Assembly (NCBI GenBank): GCA_052400665.1
Contig: JBQTGK010000002.1
From: JBQTGK01 sp052400665
GTDB taxonomy: Bacteria; Bacteroidota; Bacteroidia; Bacteroidales; Marinifilaceae
Direction: 5' to 3' (one strand)
DNA length: 64,000 bases
Numbering within the stretch: the stretch's first letter is position 1; each line of letters begins with the position of its first letter. Both the position numbers and the translations under genes were made by a program. The notes below the pieces were generated by a model, which was given only the letters and a program-made list of their open reading frames with translations, searched no databases and was not told the origin of the DNA. Below are positions 10,185-18,987 of this stretch, piece by piece.

Positions 10185-10243
10185 TCTTTTTGAGTAACTG
10201 GCAAAATATCAGGGTTTTGATTTTTTGTGTTTACTTGTTTTAA

Positions 10244-10305
10244 ACTTGAGAATACATTTATTTTACTTAGAGTTACGATTTGCCTTACGAAAAACAGAAT
10301 ATTTG
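10244..10305 (+). promoter_or_regulatory. Promoter with conserved PUL activator element, copy 1
   Basis: The element ACTTGnGnATACATTTA followed by nTTTACT (10244-10268) matches 21 of 25 positions with the element at 13602. In both cases a -7-like AATATTTGTA follows, with its TTTG exactly 58 bp after the first base of the element. It drives the sulfatase at 10336. The identical spacing suggests one activator (a hybrid two-component or AraC-like protein not in this window). Confidence 0.55.
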
Positions 10306-10335
10306 TAAATAAGCTTTTACTAAAAAATAAACATT

Positions 10336-11895
10336 ATGAATTTTAAAACCATTGCGGCAGTTTTACTCTCGCTTAGTATTCTTGCCTTGGCTTCTTGTAC
10401 GAATAAAGCCAAAAAAAAATCTGATAAAGAACCCGAAAGCAAACCCAATGTTGTTGTTATCTATTTAGATGATTTAGGATATGGTGACTTAAGTTCTTAT
10501 GGAGCTACCGAACTACAGACTCCAAATATCGATGCTTTAGCAAAAGGTGGTGTTCGTTTTACTAACGGATATGCTTCTTCTGCAACTTGTACTCCTAGTA
10601 GATATGCTATTTTAACAGGAACATATCCATGGAGAAATAAGGATGCGAAAATTCTTCCGGGAAGTGCTCCTTTATTAATTAAAACCGACCAGCCAACATT
10701 ACCTAAAATGATGAAAGCAAATGGATATCATACCGGAATTGTTGGGAAATGGCACCTAGGCTTAGGATCTGGCAATGTAAATTGGAATAAGCGTGTTTCT
10801 CCAGGCCCAAACGAAGTAGGTTTTGATTACTCATATATTATGGCTGCTACTCAAGATCGTGTTCCAACTGTATTTATCGATAATGGAAATGTGGTAGGCT
10901 TAGATCCTAATGATCCGATCGAAGTTAGTTACAACAAAAATTTTGAAGGTGAACCAACAGGTATTGATAATCCGGAATTGCTAAGTATGAAATGGCATCA
11001 TGGTCATAATAGTAGTATTGTTAATGGCATTCCACGTATTGGATTTATGAAGGGTGGTGAGAAAGCAAAATGGAACGATGTAGATATGTCGGATCAGTTT
11101 TTAGCTAAAGCTCAGCAGTATGTAAAAGAGCATAAGAATGAGGCATTTTTCTTGTATTATGCATTACAGCAACCGCACGTACCGCGTACTCCAAATCCTC
11201 GTTTTGTTGGAAAATCGGGAATGGGACCTCGTGGCGATGTAATTTTAGAAGCAGACTGGACGATTGGAGAATTTATAAAAACATTAAAAGAAGAAGGTAT
11301 TTTAGAAAATACTTTAATAGTATTCTCTAGTGATAATGGCCCGGTGCTAAATGATGGTTATTTTGATGATGCAGTTGAAAAGTTAGGAAAGCATAAACCT
11401 ACAGGAGTATTACGTGGTGGAAAATATAGCTTATTTGAAGCCGGAACTCGCGTCCCATTAATTACCTATTGGAAAGGTAAAATTAAGCCACAAGAATCAG
11501 ATGCTTTGGTTTGCCAGATGGATTTAATGGAATCTATTGCCAAATTAATTGGTGTAGATGCTCCCGATACCGATAGTCAGGATATGTTGGATGTTTTTAT
11601 GGGGAAAAGTAAAAAAGGGAGAGAGAGCTTAATTATTGAAGCTACCTCAAGAACTGCTTTTCGAATGGGTGATTGGTTAATGATTCCTCCATATAAAGGA
11701 AAAGCTATCAACAAAAAGGTGAATATTGAGCTAGGTACTGCGCCCGAATTTCAATTGTATAACTTGAAAGAAGATATTAGTCAGCAAAATAATCTGGCAG
11801 ATACAAATCCTAAAAAGTTAAAAGAGATGCTTGATGCTTTTATTGCTGTTCGTGGTGAAGAGTATTCAAATATTCAAAAAATTGAACTTAAGTAA
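10336..11895 (+). CDS. Sulfatase lipoprotein (arylsulfatase type)
   Basis: 519 residues. The signal peptide ends in the lipobox LASC with lipid Cys21, so the protein is probably anchored to an outer or inner membrane leaflet. The active-site motif CTPSR begins at Cys85. Metal-binding YLDDLGYGDLSSYG and SSDNGP are present, and GKWHLGLG carries the conserved Lys and His. It hydrolyses glycan sulfate esters. It has its own promoter with the conserved element and is followed by another sulfatase after 21 bp. Confidence 0.92.
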   Translation: MNFKTIAAVLLSLSILALASCTNKAKKKSDKEPESKPNVVVIYLDDLGYGDLSSYGATELQTPNIDALAKGGVRFTNGYASSATCTPSRYAILTGTYPWRNKDAKILPGSAPLLIKTDQPTLPKMMKANGYHTGIVGKWHLGLGSGNVNWNKRVSPGPNEVGFDYSYIMAATQDRVPTVFIDNGNVVGLDPNDPIEVSYNKNFEGEPTGIDNPELLSMKWHHGHNSSIVNGIPRIGFMKGGEKAKWNDVDMSDQFLAKAQQYVKEHKNEAFFLYYALQQPHVPRTPNPRFVGKSGMGPRGDVILEADWTIGEFIKTLKEEGILENTLIVFSSDNGPVLNDGYFDDAVEKLGKHKPTGVLRGGKYSLFEAGTRVPLITYWKGKIKPQESDALVCQMDLMESIAKLIGVDAPDTDSQDMLDVFMGKSKKGRESLIIEATSRTAFRMGDWLMIPPYKGKAINKKVNIELGTAPEFQLYNLKEDISQQNNLADTNPKKLKEMLDAFIAVRGEEYSNIQKIELK

Positions 11896-11916
11896 TACAA
11901 TGTAAAAATCGATAAA

Positions 11917-13374
11917 ATGTATAGAATAGTAATATTGTCATTCCTGATGTTTTTTCTTTTTTCTTGTAATGAGGGAAAAAATGAGAAGTCTCAGATTAAA
12001 CGTAAGCCTAATATTGTATATATACTTGCTGATGACCTTGGATATGGAGATTTAAGTTGTTATGGACAAAAAAAATTTCAGACTCCTCATATCGACAAAC
12101 TGGCTAAACGTGGAATGAAATTTTCTCAACACTATTGCGGATCGGCCGTTTGTGCGCCATCTCGTTCTTCATTACTAACTGGAGAACATACGGGGCATAC
12201 CCCTATTCGTGGAAATAAAGAATTATTACCAGAAGGACAAATTCCAATTCCGGCAAGTACATTAACTCTTGCTGAGATGTTTAAAAGTCAGGGATATACA
12301 ACAGGTATGTTCGGAAAATGGGGGTTGGGTTTTACAGGAACCGAAGGCGATCCTAACAAACAAGGGTTTGATGAGTTTTACGGATACAATTGTCAGAGAA
12401 TGGCACATCGTTATTATCCTCCTTACCTTTGGCATAATCAGCAAAAGGAATACTTAGAAGGTAACGACTGGACAAACACTGTAACTTATGCACCTGATAA
12501 AATTCAGGAAGCAACTCTTCGTTTTATTGAGAATAATAAGGATAAACCATTTTTTGCTTATGTACCATTTGTTTTGCCACATGCCGAGTTAATTTCTCCT
12601 AATGATTCGATTCGAAAAATGTTCGATGGTAAATTTGTAGAAAATAATGCTTATGAGGTAAGTGAGCCTTATGCTTCGGATTATGGTCCTACTATTGAAA
12701 CTTACAAATATTGTTCTCAAAAAGCTCCTTATGCAAGTTTTGCAAGTATGGTAACACGTATGGATTTTTACGTTGGACAAATTGTAAGTAAACTCGAAGA
12801 GCTTGGAATTACCGATAATACCATTGTAATGTTTGCAAGTGATAATGGTCCACATCAGGAAGGAGGTGCTAATCCTGAATTTTTTAATAGTGCTGGTGGA
12901 TTGCGTGGTGTAAAACGAGATTTATACGAAGGTGGTGTGCGTACGCCATTTATAGTAGTATGGCCTGGTAAAGTAAAAGCAGAAAGTAAGTCCGATCATG
13001 TATCAGCTTTTTGGGATGTTCTTCCTACTTGTGCTGATATTGTAGGTGCAAAGCAGCTTTCAAATATTGATGGAATTTCCTTTCTTCCTGAGTTGTTGGC
13101 TGAAGGAAAGCAAAAACAGCACGAATATTTATATTGGGAGTTAAATGTAAAAGGAGGAAGAAAAGCTCTTAGAATGGGCAAATGGAAAGCTGTTATTTAT
13201 AATCTTACAAAAGATAAACCTGGAGAATTTGAGCTTTACGATTTGTCTGTGGATGCTAGTGAATCAAATAATGTAGCCAAAAGTCATCCCGATCTTGTTA
13301 GCCAGATGAAGAAAATAATGAAACAAGCTAGAAGTGAATCAGAAATATTTCCTTTTAAAGAAATGATTGATTGA
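11917..13374 (+). CDS. Sulfatase lipoprotein, paralogue of the truncated one at the window start
   Basis: 485 residues. Lipobox LFSC gives lipid Cys17. The active-site motif CAPSR begins at Cys79, followed by SSLLTGEHTGHTPIRGN, typical of arylsulfatase-A-like members of polysaccharide loci. ASDNGPH supplies metal ligands. Its C-terminal 280 residues align with the sulfatase at 1-851 almost without gaps, so the locus contains a duplicated enzyme, one copy on each side of the GH2 and oxidoreductase genes. It ends before a strong terminator. Confidence 0.92.
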   Translation: MYRIVILSFLMFFLFSCNEGKNEKSQIKRKPNIVYILADDLGYGDLSCYGQKKFQTPHIDKLAKRGMKFSQHYCGSAVCAPSRSSLLTGEHTGHTPIRGNKELLPEGQIPIPASTLTLAEMFKSQGYTTGMFGKWGLGFTGTEGDPNKQGFDEFYGYNCQRMAHRYYPPYLWHNQQKEYLEGNDWTNTVTYAPDKIQEATLRFIENNKDKPFFAYVPFVLPHAELISPNDSIRKMFDGKFVENNAYEVSEPYASDYGPTIETYKYCSQKAPYASFASMVTRMDFYVGQIVSKLEELGITDNTIVMFASDNGPHQEGGANPEFFNSAGGLRGVKRDLYEGGVRTPFIVVWPGKVKAESKSDHVSAFWDVLPTCADIVGAKQLSNIDGISFLPELLAEGKQKQHEYLYWELNVKGGRKALRMGKWKAVIYNLTKDKPGEFELYDLSVDASESNNVAKSHPDLVSQMKKIMKQARSESEIFPFKEMID

Positions 13375-13421
13375 TGTAATAAGTTAGTGATTAGTTACAA
13401 ATAGAATGAAAATTCTGCTTT

Positions 13422-13460
13422 AAGGCTTGTCCAATTTAAATTGGACAAGCCTTAGTTTTT
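13422..13460 (+). terminator. Rho-independent terminator
   Basis: A perfect 16-bp inverted repeat (13422-13437 and 13438-13453; arm core GGCTTGTCCAATTT) is followed by AGTTTTT. The stem is symmetrical and closes the sulfatase operon. Confidence 0.85.
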
Positions 13461-13601
13461 AGTTTTCTGGTGGCTTAAACTAAAAATGTAAATTTATTAA
13501 TCGAAAAAATATCTTTCTATAATATAAATGCATATGTATCGTTAATTACTTGTAAAATAGATGTTTGCATGCGTGTTGTTTTGTGTGTTTTACCGAATTG
13601 T

Positions 13602-13663
13602 ACTTGTGGATACATTTAATTTACTATGGTTCTCACCATTTTTTCTTAAAGATTTAATATTTG
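13602..13663 (+). promoter_or_regulatory. Promoter with conserved PUL activator element, copy 2
   Basis: ACTTGTGGATACATTTA plus ATTTACTA (13602-13626) is the second copy of the element at 10244. Its -7-like AATATTTGTA is at 13656-13665, with TTTG 58 bp after the element start, as in copy 1. It precedes the GH110-like gene. An additional ATGTTTGCAT decamer at 13561 recurs in the palindrome before the SusC gene. Confidence 0.55.
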
Positions 13664-13737
13664 TATTAATCACAATTCGCAATGGGATAGGAGAGATAAA
13701 TATTGCGAAAATCTTAATCAAATTATTAAAAAAGGGA

Positions 13738-15624
13738 ATGAAAAGCACTACTACTATATTAGCAATCTTGTTATTTATAATGATATCGTTTGCGAGTTGT
13801 ATAAATCAATCAGAAGATGGAGGTACGATAACATTCGGAACCGAAATTCAGCAAGATGCCACTGCTGCTGTATTGGCTCGAATGATGAAAGCTAAGGATG
13901 AAGCAATATCAGAAATCAAATTTGAAAAAGGAACATACCATTTCTATCCTGATAAAGGTTTAGAAGAGTTTTGTCACATTTCGAATCATTGTGATGTAAT
14001 GATACGAACAGCTTTTCCTATTCGCGATTTTAAAAAACTAACAATCGACGGTCAAGGTTCAAAGTTTATATTTCATGGCATCATGATTCCTTTCTTAATT
14101 GATCACAGTAAAAACATCACGGTTAAAAATTTATCCATCGATTGGTATGAGCCTTTTCATAGTGAAGGATTAATCATTGCAAATGATGAAGTGAAGAAAA
14201 CTTTTGATATGAAGATATCAGAAGAATACCCATATGAGATTCGAAATGGTCAGATCTATTTTATTAAAGAATACTACGAGCATAATCTTGGACAAACGAT
14301 TCTTTATGATCCTGCAAGAAAAGCGATCACTTTTAATACAGAAAAGTATACGAATTTAACTACCGTTAAGAAAGCTAAAGTTAGAAGAAACTTAGATCGA
14401 ATCCATTACAAATATGAAGTAGATTTTCGAGGACCTGAGTATAAAAAACTAGGAAGAGAAGATCGTTTATTTGTTGAGGAGTTGAAGCCAGGAGTTGTAC
14501 GTATTCATAATCATGGTAAAAAGTTGCCTCAAGTAGGGATGATATTAAGTGCCAAAGGAGAACAAGGATTTAATCGTGTTGCTCCTGCGTTTAGACTAAC
14601 TCATACTTATGGTTTTAATGCGAATAATGTAACTGTTCATCATGCAGGAGGAATGGGTTTGATTGCTGAAAATTCTGCTGACCTTGTTCTTGATGGCTTT
14701 AATGTGACTCCATCAAATGGTCGTATGGTTTCAACAACAGCCGATGCAACTCATTTTGTAGGATGCAGAGGAAAAGTAATTCTAAGGAATTGCACACTCA
14801 CCAATCAGTTAGATGATGCATCGAATATTCATGGTACTTATCAGAAAATTGTTGATGTATTAGATGATTATAGAATTGGTGTACGTATGGGGCATTCGCA
14901 GCAACAGGGTTTTGTTGTTGGTATTCCCAACGATACTTTAGGTTTGGTTCGATTAAGTAAATCTTTTCAGCCATATCATAACCTTACAATTAAGAGCATT
15001 CAGTATATAAATGGCAGATATCAAATTATCACCTTGAACGAAAAACTTCCTAAGACTGTTAAAGAAGGCGATTTAGTTGAAAATTTATCTGCATATCCCG
15101 AATTATTAGTAGAGAACTGTAATATAAGCAATAACAGAGCTCGCGGTTTACTACTTTCAACACCAAAGAAAAGCATTATTAGAAATAACTATTTCAGCAC
15201 CGAAATGGAAGCAATTCTAATTCCTGTTGAAAGTGGACATTGGTACGAGTCGGGTAATGGTTCCAATATTATAATTACAGATAATGTATTTCAAGATTGT
15301 AATCACAGTGGTTTGAATCGAGGTATTATTCGTTTCGAAACAGATGATGATAATGAAAATATAGCATTTCATAATATTGAGATCACAAATAATAAAATTA
15401 ATCAGTTCGACAATTGGATATTAGAAATTACAAATACCGAAAAACTATTATTTAAAGGAAATACAATTACCAATTCGGGTACCTTTCCAAAGCTTTTTCC
15501 AGAAAACCCAGCAATAACAATAAAGGCATCAAAAGACATTGTTTTCGAAGGAAATAAATATTCAGGCGATGCTAAGAAAATACTGGTAGCTGATAAGTCT
15601 CTACCGAATTTAATATTTAACTAA
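13738..15624 (+). CDS. GH110-like right-handed beta-helix lipoprotein (probable alpha-1,3-galactosidase)
   Basis: The frame is open from 13561, but ATG 13738 gives a lipoprotein signal (FASC, lipid Cys21) and lies downstream of the conserved promoter, so I use it (628 residues). The body is rich in parallel beta-helix rungs (repeated NIxIxxN patterns). The stretch ADATHF (about residue 335) and LDDASNIHGTYQ (about 358) match, from memory, the conserved acidic region of GH110 exo-alpha-galactosidases. Some GH110 enzymes act on carrageenan or blood-group-type glycans, fitting a locus full of sulfatases. The family call is firm on fold, moderate on activity. A pectate-lyase-like helix of another family is the alternative. 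Confidence 0.75.
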   Translation: MKSTTTILAILLFIMISFASCINQSEDGGTITFGTEIQQDATAAVLARMMKAKDEAISEIKFEKGTYHFYPDKGLEEFCHISNHCDVMIRTAFPIRDFKKLTIDGQGSKFIFHGIMIPFLIDHSKNITVKNLSIDWYEPFHSEGLIIANDEVKKTFDMKISEEYPYEIRNGQIYFIKEYYEHNLGQTILYDPARKAITFNTEKYTNLTTVKKAKVRRNLDRIHYKYEVDFRGPEYKKLGREDRLFVEELKPGVVRIHNHGKKLPQVGMILSAKGEQGFNRVAPAFRLTHTYGFNANNVTVHHAGGMGLIAENSADLVLDGFNVTPSNGRMVSTTADATHFVGCRGKVILRNCTLTNQLDDASNIHGTYQKIVDVLDDYRIGVRMGHSQQQGFVVGIPNDTLGLVRLSKSFQPYHNLTIKSIQYINGRYQIITLNEKLPKTVKEGDLVENLSAYPELLVENCNISNNRARGLLLSTPKKSIIRNNYFSTEMEAILIPVESGHWYESGNGSNIIITDNVFQDCNHSGLNRGIIRFETDDDNENIAFHNIEITNNKINQFDNWILEITNTEKLLFKGNTITNSGTFPKLFPENPAITIKASKDIVFEGNKYSGDAKKILVADKSLPNLIFN

Positions 15625-15802
15625 TCTATAATCTAAAAAGAAAATGAAAACAACTTTATTTAAAAATCAATATGATACAAGCTAATGTAATGTGTTTATA
15701 AAATCAGGACAAGTGTATGTTAAGAATGTATAATTATTGCGAGTCGATTTTATTATTAATATCATATCTTAAGCCTGAAAAAACAGAGGATTATTGGAAG
15801 TA

Positions 15803-15818
15803 ATGCAAATGTTTGCAT
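15803..15818. promoter_or_regulatory. Palindromic operator candidate before susC-like gene
   Basis: ATGCAAA-TG-TTTGCAT is a near-perfect inverted repeat 59 bp before the SusC start, in an otherwise feature-poor 252-bp gap (15625-15876). The decamer ATGTTTGCAT also occurs at 13561-13570, before the GH110-like gene. It looks like a dimeric regulator site. The gap also holds a 13-codon ORF at 15644 that I do not consider a gene. Confidence 0.4.
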
Positions 15819-15876
15819 CTCATAAGAACTTTACATCAATGGGAATGCAAAATTTAAGAATTAATACCTAAATCAA

Positions 15877-18800
15877 ATGAAAAATCAAATGATAAATTTA
15901 AATAAGAGTCTGGGGCGATATTTGCTCTTTACTTTATTTGTTATACTGTCTTGTAGTTTTGGAGTAAAAGCTCAGGAACTTGTGGTGAAAGGAGTAGTTA
16001 CTAGTTCCGAAGATGGATTGTCTCTTCCGGGAGTTAGTGTTGTAATTAAAGGAACAACTATTGGAACAGTTACAAATTTCGATGGTGAGTATTCTATTAA
16101 TGCTGCAATGGGTGATGTTCTTCATTTTAGCTTTATTGGAATGAGCGATCAGGATATTACCGTTTCAAAAGCCGAATTAGATGTTGCAATGAGTGCCGAT
16201 GTGGTTGGACTTGATGAGGTAATTGCAATTGGTTACGGTACTACTACCAAAAGAAAATCGGTTGGAGCAATTTCTACCATGAAAGCTGAAAAATTAGAAC
16301 AAACACCATTTACAAATGTAGGTAGTGCTTTACAAGGACAGGTTGCAGGTTTAGTCGTTGAAAATAGTGGTGGAGGACCAGGTTCAACGCCTTCAATATC
16401 GATTCGTGGTGGTGGTACGCCTTTGTTCGTAATCGATGGAGTAATTTCGTCGGAACAGGATTTTAATGCTTTAAACTCAGATGATGTTGAAACAATTAGT
16501 TTTTTGAAAGATGCTGCTGCAACTGCAGTTTATGGATCGAGAGCGGGTAATGGTATTGTTTTGGTAACATCAAAAAGAGGTAAAGAGGGTAAACTTAAAG
16601 TAAACTACTCTTATAATTACCAGTTGAGTGAGCCAACTACGTTGCCTGATATGCTGAATTCTTATGATTTTGCTCTGCTTCAGAATGCAGCAAGTAAATA
16701 TGATGGTACAGTTCCTACATTCTCTGATGAGCAATTAGAAACCATCAAAAATCATAGTGATTTAGATGTCTTTCCAGACAATAATTGGCCAGATTTAACC
16801 TTAAAGAATTTTGCGACAGAGCAACGCCATAATTTATCTCTTACAGGAGGTAGTGAGAAAACGAATTATTTTATTTCTATGGGTTACATCGATCAGGGTG
16901 GAATCTTAAAAAGTGATGCTACTGATTACAGTAGATTTAATATTCGAAGTAATGTAAATACAAAATTCGATAAGATTGGTTTGGAAATTGGTGTTAATAT
17001 TAATGCTAGTTTGGAAAAATATAAAGAGCCTTCTGTAGGAATGTATAGTATTTGGCGTGCTATAAATCAGAATACAAGTCCATTGTATCGTGCTTATAAT
17101 TTAGATGGTACATTAGCTGGAGGTGGTAATGGTGATCATCCAATAGCAATTTCAAGTAAAGATGCGGGTTATAAAAAAACAAGGGATAAATTTATTAATG
17201 CTCAGTTTAGTGCCAAGTGGAAAGTTCCTACTATTAAAGGTTTAAAGGTAGGTGTTATGGCTAACTATCGCGATGGCGACGGTTGGGAGAAAACCTGGAC
17301 TAAGAATGTGCCACTGTATATGCAGGATGGATCTTTAATGACACAGCCATCACCATCTTTAAATGTTGGGTCTTATTACAAAGATAAATTGTATTTAGAG
17401 TCCAGTCTTAATTACTCGAATACTTTTGGGAAACATGGTGTTGATGCAACATTTGTTTACAATCAAACAACAAGCACTACTGAGAATATGTCTGCTTTTC
17501 GTAGAGATTTTCAGTCAGGAGGAGTTGATCAATTATTTGCTGGTGCAGTTGAGGGAAAAGATAATTACGGAAATGAATCAGAGTCAGCCAATGCAGGTTA
17601 TGTATTCAGAGTTAAATATGATTACGATTACAAATACATTTTTGAGTTAAGTGGTCGTTACGATGGAAACGATAACTTTGCTGAAGGTAACAAGTGGGGA
17701 TTTTTCCCTGCAACCTCAGTTGCTTGGAATGTTTCTGAAGAAAACTTCATGCAAGATCTAAGTGATAAAAACATTCTTAATAGTTTGAAATTTAGAGCTT
17801 CTTACGGAGAAACTGGTGTTGTTAGTGGTGTTAATCGCTTTGGTTATATTCCAGTTTATAATTTGGAATCAAGTATTTATAATATTGATGGAAGTATGGT
17901 AAATGGTTATTCAGAAGGTGATTTAGTAAATCCTGATGAGTTAACATGGTACACAAGAAAATCATTTAATACTGGTATCGATTTTTCTTCGCTTAATAAT
18001 AAGTTGAGTGGATCGTTTGAGTATTTCTTCTATAAAACAACAGGTTATTTAGTAAGTCCTAAGGATACTTATTCTCAGGCTTTAGGAAAAGATTTACCTC
18101 AAATTAAATCAAATTCAGAACACCGTAGAGCAGGTTATGAAATCTCGCTTCGTTACAAAGGAAATGCTGGAGAGTTAAAATATGAGGTAGGTTTTAATTA
18201 TTCATACTTTAATCAATTGTGGAAACAGTTAGACACCGAAGATGAGGCAACATTATTGAATCCTTATACCAGAATTACAAATAAAAAAGATTATTGGAAT
18301 GGTGGATTAGTTTACTTATCTGATGGTTTGTACCAGAATTCTGATGAGATCTTAAATTCATCTCGTTTGCCAGGTTCAACACAAACACAAGGTGGCGATA
18401 TTCGTTACCAGGATGTGAATGGAGATGGTAAAATTGATGAGCAGGATAAGAGAACAGTTGATATGCCTTCTCAACCTCATGGAAACTATGGTATCGATTT
18501 TAAATTGAACTACAAAGGATGGTCTATGAGTGGCTTATTCCAGGGTACAGGAGATAGATATTTGGCATTTGATAATTTTATGGTTGTGGAAGCAAAACGA
18601 CGTACCTATGATTATCAGTTAGATTATTGGACACCAGACAATCCAGATGCATTATATCCAAGAGTATCTCACATGGAAGGTGTGAATGGTGGTAACAATA
18701 GTAATGCAGATAATTTGTCTGACTTTTACTTGAAAAATGCCAAATATTTCAGATTGAAAAATTTACAAATTGGATATGATTTAAAACATAAAGTATTGGC

Positions 18801-18972
18801 CAATGTATCTTGGCTTTCAACTTGTAAGTTATATGTAAGTGGTACCAATTTGTTTACCATATCTGATGTGAAAGATTATTTTGACCCGGAACAAAAATCA
18901 TTGAATGGAGTTATGAATTACGGATATCCGGTACAGCGCACTTATTCTTTCGGTATTAATGTTGGATTTTAA
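15877..18972 (+). CDS. SusC-like TonB-dependent outer membrane transporter
   Basis: 1031 residues with signal peptide ending GVKAQ. An N-terminal carboxypeptidase-regulatory-like domain (residues 35-110, GVVTSSEDGLSLPGVSVVIKG) is followed by the plug domain (about 115-235, with the family motif IRGGGTPLFVIDG and ISFLKDAAATAVYGSRAGNG) and a 22-strand barrel ending in an aromatic C-terminus (SFGINVGF). It imports oligosaccharides across the outer membrane with the SusD partner encoded 15 bp downstream. No STN domain is present, so it is not expected to signal to an anti-sigma factor, unlike the receptor at 23597. Confidence 0.97.
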   Translation: MKNQMINLNKSLGRYLLFTLFVILSCSFGVKAQELVVKGVVTSSEDGLSLPGVSVVIKGTTIGTVTNFDGEYSINAAMGDVLHFSFIGMSDQDITVSKAELDVAMSADVVGLDEVIAIGYGTTTKRKSVGAISTMKAEKLEQTPFTNVGSALQGQVAGLVVENSGGGPGSTPSISIRGGGTPLFVIDGVISSEQDFNALNSDDVETISFLKDAAATAVYGSRAGNGIVLVTSKRGKEGKLKVNYSYNYQLSEPTTLPDMLNSYDFALLQNAASKYDGTVPTFSDEQLETIKNHSDLDVFPDNNWPDLTLKNFATEQRHNLSLTGGSEKTNYFISMGYIDQGGILKSDATDYSRFNIRSNVNTKFDKIGLEIGVNINASLEKYKEPSVGMYSIWRAINQNTSPLYRAYNLDGTLAGGGNGDHPIAISSKDAGYKKTRDKFINAQFSAKWKVPTIKGLKVGVMANYRDGDGWEKTWTKNVPLYMQDGSLMTQPSPSLNVGSYYKDKLYLESSLNYSNTFGKHGVDATFVYNQTTSTTENMSAFRRDFQSGGVDQLFAGAVEGKDNYGNESESANAGYVFRVKYDYDYKYIFELSGRYDGNDNFAEGNKWGFFPATSVAWNVSEENFMQDLSDKNILNSLKFRASYGETGVVSGVNRFGYIPVYNLESSIYNIDGSMVNGYSEGDLVNPDELTWYTRKSFNTGIDFSSLNNKLSGSFEYFFYKTTGYLVSPKDTYSQALGKDLPQIKSNSEHRRAGYEISLRYKGNAGELKYEVGFNYSYFNQLWKQLDTEDEATLLNPYTRITNKKDYWNGGLVYLSDGLYQNSDEILNSSRLPGSTQTQGGDIRYQDVNGDGKIDEQDKRTVDMPSQPHGNYGIDFKLNYKGWSMSGLFQGTGDRYLAFDNFMVVEAKRRTYDYQLDYWTPDNPDALYPRVSHMEGVNGGNNSNADNLSDFYLKNAKYFRLKNLQIGYDLKHKVLANVSWLSTCKLYVSGTNLFTISDVKDYFDPEQKSLNGVMNYGYPVQRTYSFGINVGF

Positions 18973-18987
18973 TAAAAACTGTAAGCA

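Noticed and set aside
13561..13737. N-terminal extension of the GH110-like protein
   Set aside because: It lacks a start with signal peptide and would place the promoter inside the gene; ATG 13738 gives a clear lipobox.
15644..15685. 13-codon ORF before the SusC gene
   Set aside because: Too short, no ribosome binding signal and no conserved pattern; it is only the first ATG in the leader.
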